Below are positions 60,207 to 64,000 of a DNA stretch of 64,000 nucleotides, piece after piece. Made by a program: the position numbers and the translations under genes. Location of the stretch: contig NZ_VDMN01000010.1 of NCBI RefSeq assembly GCF_006335145.1, forward strand, positions 38,733-102,732, given 5' to 3'. Position 1 is the first letter of the stretch; every line of letters begins with the position of its first letter. The notes beneath the pieces were generated by a model that saw only the letters and a list, made by a program, of their open reading frames with translations, was not told the DNA's origin and searched no databases. The DNA comes from Aliirhizobium smilacinae (GTDB lineage: Bacteria > Pseudomonadota > Alphaproteobacteria > Rhizobiales > Rhizobiaceae).

Positions 60207-61753
60207 ACTGGGGCCGCGAACTTTCAGCGATGCGCGACCGGTACGGCGACCGGGTCGGCATCGTCGACATCGAGGGAACGCACACCACGGCATCTGTCGT
60301 CGATCGCGCCACCGGTATTGCACGCCGGTTGCAGGATCTCGGTTTGGGACCGGGTGAGTTCGTCGCCACCATTTTTCAGAACTCGGCGCTGGCTGCGGCT
60401 GCAAGTTATGCGGTTGCACTTGTCGGGTCGACGGAAGTACCTATCAACCCGGTTCTGAGTGCAGCCGAGATCGGCCACGCGCTGCGCTGCACCGGAACAC
60501 GCATCATCCTTCTCGATGGCGCGGCCAAGCCCACCGTGTCGGCTGATGTGTCAGTCGAGGATGTGCGTGCGATTGCCGCCTGTGCATTCGTGCCGGAAGG
60601 CTGGCCGGATGTCGTGAACGACGAGCCGAGCCGCATCGTCTTCACCAGCGGCACCACCGGTCCGGCCAAGGGCGCCATCCATACTCATCGCAGCCGCTGG
60701 GTCGCATCGCTCATGCTTCGTGCGGCCTTGCCTATCCTGCCGGGCGGCGACAGCCGCATCCTTCTGATGACGCCCTTTTCGCATGGAAGCTCGCTGCTGA
60801 CCTTCGCCTATCTGGCCGAGGGTGCCAGTGTGCACCTGATGCAGGGCGTTGATCCTGCCGTCATCCTGCCGCTGCTTAATGAAGGTGAGGTGACCGAAAT
60901 GTTCGCACCGCCCACTGTGCTTGCGAAGCTAACCGAAGCCCTTGGCCGCTCGGGACATGCCGGCCTGACCCCGAAACTGAAGACTATCCTGACCGGCACG
61001 GCGCCGCTTTCGCCGACGCTTTACCGCAACGTAGTGAACGCCTTCGGCGAGATTGTCCGCGTGACTTATGGCAAGAGCGAGATCTTCAACCCGATTACTG
61101 TGCTCGACCCGGCCGAGACGGCAGCCGTCTATGCCGAACCGCCGGCTGATGGGCTTTGCGTCGGCTGGCCGGCGAGCGGCGTCGAGGTGGAAATTCGGGA
61201 TGATGAGGGTAAAGCCTTGCCGCACGGGGAGATCGGCCAGATCCATCTGGCAAGCCCGCACATGTTTACCGGATATATTACCGCGAACGGCCGCAGGATG
61301 CTGGCGCCGGGCGAATATCACGACACCGGCGATCTCGGTCGGATTGATGATCGCGGCCGGCTTTTTCTCGTGGCGCGCGATTCCGACATGATGAAGAGCG
61401 GCGGCTACAAGATTGCCCCTGATGAGGTGGAGCGGGCGCTGGTCCCTGCATTGCCGGGAACGGAGCTCGTCGCTCTTGGTTTTCCGTCCGAATATTGGGG
61501 CGAGATCGTCACCGTCGTCGCACAACGACCGCCGGACGGTTGGCGTGACGATCTGATGGACGCGCTCTCTGCGATGACACCCTACAAGCGGCCGCGTCTT
61601 TTCGTTGCGATTGACGAAATACCGCGCAATGCGATCGGCAAGATTTCTCGCGCCCATCTGCGGCGCTGGCTGAGCGAGACCTATGACCTCGTCGAAAGGC
61701 CGCATCCGGCATTCGTGGCCAAGGCTGTGGTTCTTGCGGAGAACCAGATATGA
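60203..61753 (+). CDS. AMP-dependent acyl-CoA synthetase/ligase
   Basis: A 516-residue adenylating enzyme: P-loop IVFTSGTTGPAKGAI (about 149-163), VTYGKSEIF (about 290), adenylate motif HDTGDLGRID (about 373-382), hinge and final catalytic Lys in AIGKISRAHLRRWL (about 475-488). It would form an acyl-CoA from an acid made in the pathway. This gives the cluster two CoA-activation routes, this ligase and the CoA transferase at 48102. It overlaps neighbours on both sides by four bases. Confidence 0.92.
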   Translation: MNWGRELSAMRDRYGDRVGIVDIEGTHTTASVVDRATGIARRLQDLGLGPGEFVATIFQNSALAAAASYAVALVGSTEVPINPVLSAAEIGHALRCTGTRIILLDGAAKPTVSADVSVEDVRAIAACAFVPEGWPDVVNDEPSRIVFTSGTTGPAKGAIHTHRSRWVASLMLRAALPILPGGDSRILLMTPFSHGSSLLTFAYLAEGASVHLMQGVDPAVILPLLNEGEVTEMFAPPTVLAKLTEALGRSGHAGLTPKLKTILTGTAPLSPTLYRNVVNAFGEIVRVTYGKSEIFNPITVLDPAETAAVYAEPPADGLCVGWPASGVEVEIRDDEGKALPHGEIGQIHLASPHMFTGYITANGRRMLAPGEYHDTGDLGRIDDRGRLFLVARDSDMMKSGGYKIAPDEVERALVPALPGTELVALGFPSEYWGEIVTVVAQRPPDGWRDDLMDALSAMTPYKRPRLFVAIDEIPRNAIGKISRAHLRRWLSETYDLVERPHPAFVAKAVVLAENQI

Positions 61754-62685
61754 GTGGCTTCAACCAGATCCCCGGAATTTACCATCGACCGCTCGGCGAG
61801 ATGCTCGTCACCACCGTCTGCGACGGCTATATGGCCTATGATACGTTCGATATTTTTCGCGATCCCGACCACGCCAAGCTGCGGCATTTCCTGGAGGCCG
61901 AGACGCGCGTGGCCCCACCGGTCGTCTCGATCAACACCTTTCTCGTCCGATACGGATCGCGCAACGTGCTGATCGATTGCGGCTCGGGTGATATCATGGG
62001 GCCGACCTGCGGGCGGGTGCCAGGCCTGCTCGATCAGATGGGCATCGCACCGGAAGCTATCACCGATGTGGCGCTGACCCATATCCATCCCGACCACTCC
62101 AACGGGCTGACCGATCCAGTGACGGGTGCCAAGTTGTTTCCCAATGCGACTGTGCATGTGCATCAGGCAGAGATAGCTCATTGGTTTGATGATGGAGAGA
62201 AGGCCAAGGCGACCGAACGGCAGAAGCGGGTTTATTTCGATGCCGGTCGCACCCAGATCACGCCCTATCTGAAGGATGCCGCAAATCTCTTCGACCGGGA
62301 GTGCGAGATCCTGCCGGGTATCACCGCATTGCCGTCGCCGGGTCATACGCCGGGACACACGTGTTATGTGCTTCGATCCGGCGTCGAGGTGATGATCGTC
62401 TGGGGCGATACAGTTCACGTGCCGGAAGTACAGCTCGGCGATCCGGGCGTCGGAATGATCTTCGACACCGATACGCCGCGCGCAGCCGAATCCCGGCGGC
62501 GTATTCTGCAAAAATGCGTCGACGAGGATCTTCTGGTCGGCGGGATGCACATCCACTTTCCCGGTTTCGCACGTATCCGCAAGGGATATAAGGGCGCCTT
62601 CCGCTTCGTGCAGGAGCAATGGTTCCATGCCGACAATCACGGGCACCGGCCGGATGCCTGGCAACCGCCGGGCAAGACATCATGA
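61750..62685 (+). CDS. Metallo-beta-lactamase-fold hydrolase (second copy)
   Basis: A 311-residue zinc hydrolase: THIHPDHSNGL (about 115-125), PSPGHTPGHT (about 195-204), WGDTVHVPEV (about 218) and HIHFPGFARI (about 273). It is a paralogue of the enzyme at 53508 with the same N-terminal motif and length. Whereas the first follows MmgE/PrpD copy 1, this one follows the ligase. Probable lactonase or thioesterase; the substrate is unknown. Confidence 0.88.
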   Translation: MSGFNQIPGIYHRPLGEMLVTTVCDGYMAYDTFDIFRDPDHAKLRHFLEAETRVAPPVVSINTFLVRYGSRNVLIDCGSGDIMGPTCGRVPGLLDQMGIAPEAITDVALTHIHPDHSNGLTDPVTGAKLFPNATVHVHQAEIAHWFDDGEKAKATERQKRVYFDAGRTQITPYLKDAANLFDRECEILPGITALPSPGHTPGHTCYVLRSGVEVMIVWGDTVHVPEVQLGDPGVGMIFDTDTPRAAESRRRILQKCVDEDLLVGGMHIHFPGFARIRKGYKGAFRFVQEQWFHADNHGHRPDAWQPPGKTS

Positions 62686-62698
62686 GCGGGATGGCAAA

Positions 62699-63682
62699 AT
62701 GCAGACGATGACCATTTGCCATGCTCCGCAGCCGGGAGGACCGGAGACCCTGCGCTTCGAGACCGTAATGCGGCCAAGGCCCGGACCGGGTGAGGTTCTG
62801 ATCCGCGTCGGTGCGATCGGTGTCAACCGGCTCGATGCGATGCAGCGCGCCGGAGCCTATCCGCTGCCAGCTGGTGCAAATCCGATCCTCGGCGTTGAAT
62901 GTGCTGGCGAGGTGATCGAGGTTGGGGCTGATGTGGAAGGCATTTCTGTCGGCATGCGGGTCGCTGCGTTACTTTCGGGCGGAGGGTATGCCGAATATGC
63001 TGTGGCCTACTGGCGTCACGTGGTGGTCGTACCTGCGGACTGGGACGATGTCTTGGCCGCTTCGGTGATCGAGACCTTCTGTACCGCACACGAAACCCTG
63101 TTCGAACTGTCCCGGCTGTCATCGGGTGAACGGGTGCTGATCCATGCCGGTGGCAGTGCCGTGGGATCGACTGCGATTCTGATGGCAAAGCATATCGGGG
63201 CAGAGATCATCACCACAGTCGGGCGCGAAGACAAGGCGACCCGGCTACGGGCATGGGGCGTGCCGCATGTAATCAATTATCGTGAAGCTGATTTCTCGCA
63301 GGTTGTCCGGGAGATCTATCCGGATGGCATCGACGTGGTCGAGGATTTCATCGGTCCCGCCTATCTGGCGCATCACATATCGTTGCTGCGCTGGCGGGGA
63401 CGGTTGGCTTTCGTCGGGTTGCTCAGCGCGGGAATTACAGAATGTGATGTCTCTCTCGTACTGACAAAGATGCTGCAATTGCGCGGTTTTACATTGCGGC
63501 CGCATTCACCGGCGGAAAAAGCAGCCGTTGTCGAACGGTTTCGGCAAACCTGGATGCCCGTGTTGGCAGGCCGGGCAATCGAACCGGCCATTCACGCCGT
63601 CCTACCCATCAGTCAGGCGGTGGAGGCGCACCGCATGCTCGAAGCGGGCGACAATTTCGGCAAGATCATACTCTGTCCCTAG
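62699..63682 (+). CDS. Quinone oxidoreductase-type MDR dehydrogenase
   Basis: A 327-residue medium-chain reductase of the zinc-free QOR/PIG3 type: GVNRLDAMQRAGAYPLP (about 41-57), no zinc-binding Cys cluster, and NADPH-site VLIHAGGSAVGSTAILMAK (about 145-163). It would reduce an enone or quinone-like intermediate. ATG at 62699 starts MQTMTICHAPQPGG, a standard N-terminus; other in-frame ATGs further upstream lie within the previous gene. Confidence 0.88.
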   Translation: MQTMTICHAPQPGGPETLRFETVMRPRPGPGEVLIRVGAIGVNRLDAMQRAGAYPLPAGANPILGVECAGEVIEVGADVEGISVGMRVAALLSGGGYAEYAVAYWRHVVVVPADWDDVLAASVIETFCTAHETLFELSRLSSGERVLIHAGGSAVGSTAILMAKHIGAEIITTVGREDKATRLRAWGVPHVINYREADFSQVVREIYPDGIDVVEDFIGPAYLAHHISLLRWRGRLAFVGLLSAGITECDVSLVLTKMLQLRGFTLRPHSPAEKAAVVERFRQTWMPVLAGRAIEPAIHAVLPISQAVEAHRMLEAGDNFGKIILCP

Positions 63683-63729
63683 CCCGAACCTGGCTGGCTG
63701 AACACGTTCGAATTGAGAGGAAGGACCCC

Positions 63730-64000
63730 ATGAAGATCCTGGTGCCTGTTAAGCGAGTTGTCGATTACAACGTGAAGATCCGCGTGAAACCGGATGGCAC
63801 GGGCGTGGAACTCGCCAACGTGAAGATGTCGATGAACCCCTTTGACGAAATCTCCGTCGAAGAGGCGCTACGACTGAAGGAAGCAGGCAAGGCCGAAGAA
63901 GTGGTGGTCGTCTCGATCGGCCCGGCGAAAGCCGAAGAAACGCTGCGGACAGCGCTCGCCATGGGCGCCGACCGGGCGATCCTCATCGAGACCGACGATC
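63730..64000 (+). CDS. etfB: Electron transfer flavoprotein beta subunit, partial
   Basis: The first 90 residues of EtfB: MKILVPVKRVVDYNVKIRV, then MNPFDEISVEEALRLKEAG and ALAMGADRAILIE. The gene runs off the right edge; EtfA usually follows. It accepts electrons from acyl-CoA dehydrogenases, which fits the enzyme at 50968, and suggests that the cluster carries its own electron route. GAGAGGAAGGACCCC precedes the ATG. Confidence 0.93.
   Translation, partial: MKILVPVKRVVDYNVKIRVKPDGTGVELANVKMSMNPFDEISVEEALRLKEAGKAEEVVVVSIGPAKAEETLRTALAMGADRAILIETDD

Noticed and set aside
1..64000. CRISPR arrays, tRNA or rRNA genes
   Set aside because: No regularly spaced exact repeats and no cloverleaf or rRNA-like sequence was noticed on either strand.

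Overview
The window looks like part of a large replicon, probably a megaplasmid or plasmid-derived island, of an alphaproteobacterium of the Rhizobiaceae type (Rhizobium, Agrobacterium, Shinella or Ensifer relatives). The basis is a repABC-type RepC remnant, a block of small conserved plasmid proteins (ArdC, DUF736, DUF1419/DUF7007-like, WGR, HU) and many ABC/TTT importers coupled to oxidative catabolic operons. No tRNA, rRNA or CRISPR array was seen. All family names come from reading the proteins; no search was run.

Region A (2-19245, all +) holds two catabolic modules of similar logic. Module A1 has the end of a ribose-type ABC ATPase, its permease, a creatininase-family hydrolase, an aldehyde dehydrogenase, a RidA protein and a GMC oxidoreductase. 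A MurR/RpiR regulator closed by a terminator follows. Module A2 has a Tat-type binding protein, a single-chain fused two-domain permease, a UgpC/MalK-type ATPase, a cog3964 amidohydrolase, a second aldehyde dehydrogenase, a gluconate-dehydrogenase-subunit-3-like protein with a second GMC oxidoreductase, and two PLP enzymes (DSD1/D-threonine-aldolase type and threonine-synthase-like). The likely job is uptake, deacylation and stepwise oxidation of an alcohol or amino-alcohol compound; the substrate is unknown.

Region B (about 19250-29800) is a decaying plasmid backbone: a repC pseudogene with a frameshift and a nonsense codon, a toprim/DUF3991 gene, an out-of-frame DUF1419/DUF7007 junction, a nonsense-interrupted small gene, ArdC, an internally deleted PAPS-reductase-like gene, DUF736, HU, a WGR protein and an orphan ParD-like antitoxin. 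It ends with strong palindromes and degenerate short repeats.

Region C (29801-38872) is a LysR-controlled operon. A tripartite tricarboxylate transporter (TctC, TctB, TctA types) feeds a SAF-domain dehydrogenase, an Asp/Glu-racemase-like protein, a DUF1537 acid-sugar kinase, an OtnC-type decarboxylase and a TauE-like permease. It looks like tetronate (four-carbon sugar acid) catabolism with an atypical first step. A near-ideal LysR box lies in the divergent intergenic region.

Region D (38873-43025) has a short integrase-N-terminus-like gene, a GSU2403-type nucleotidyltransferase, a complete IS1595-family element with 57-bp inverted repeats, and a frameshifted IS110-family transposase cut by it.

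Region E (43200-64000, all +) has a LIV-type ABC transporter followed by CoA transferase, enoyl-CoA hydratase, HMG-CoA-lyase family, acyl-CoA dehydrogenase, MmgE/PrpD and metallo-beta-lactamase-fold genes, then a LacI regulator. A second block holds two Old Yellow Enzymes, a racemase-fold protein, a second MmgE/PrpD, an acyl-CoA synthetase, a second MBL hydrolase, a quinone-oxidoreductase-type MDR protein and the start of etfB. This is a candidate undescribed acyl-CoA pathway with duplicated enzyme types. Two LacI-type operator sequences upstream of its first gene tie it to the LacI regulator inside it.
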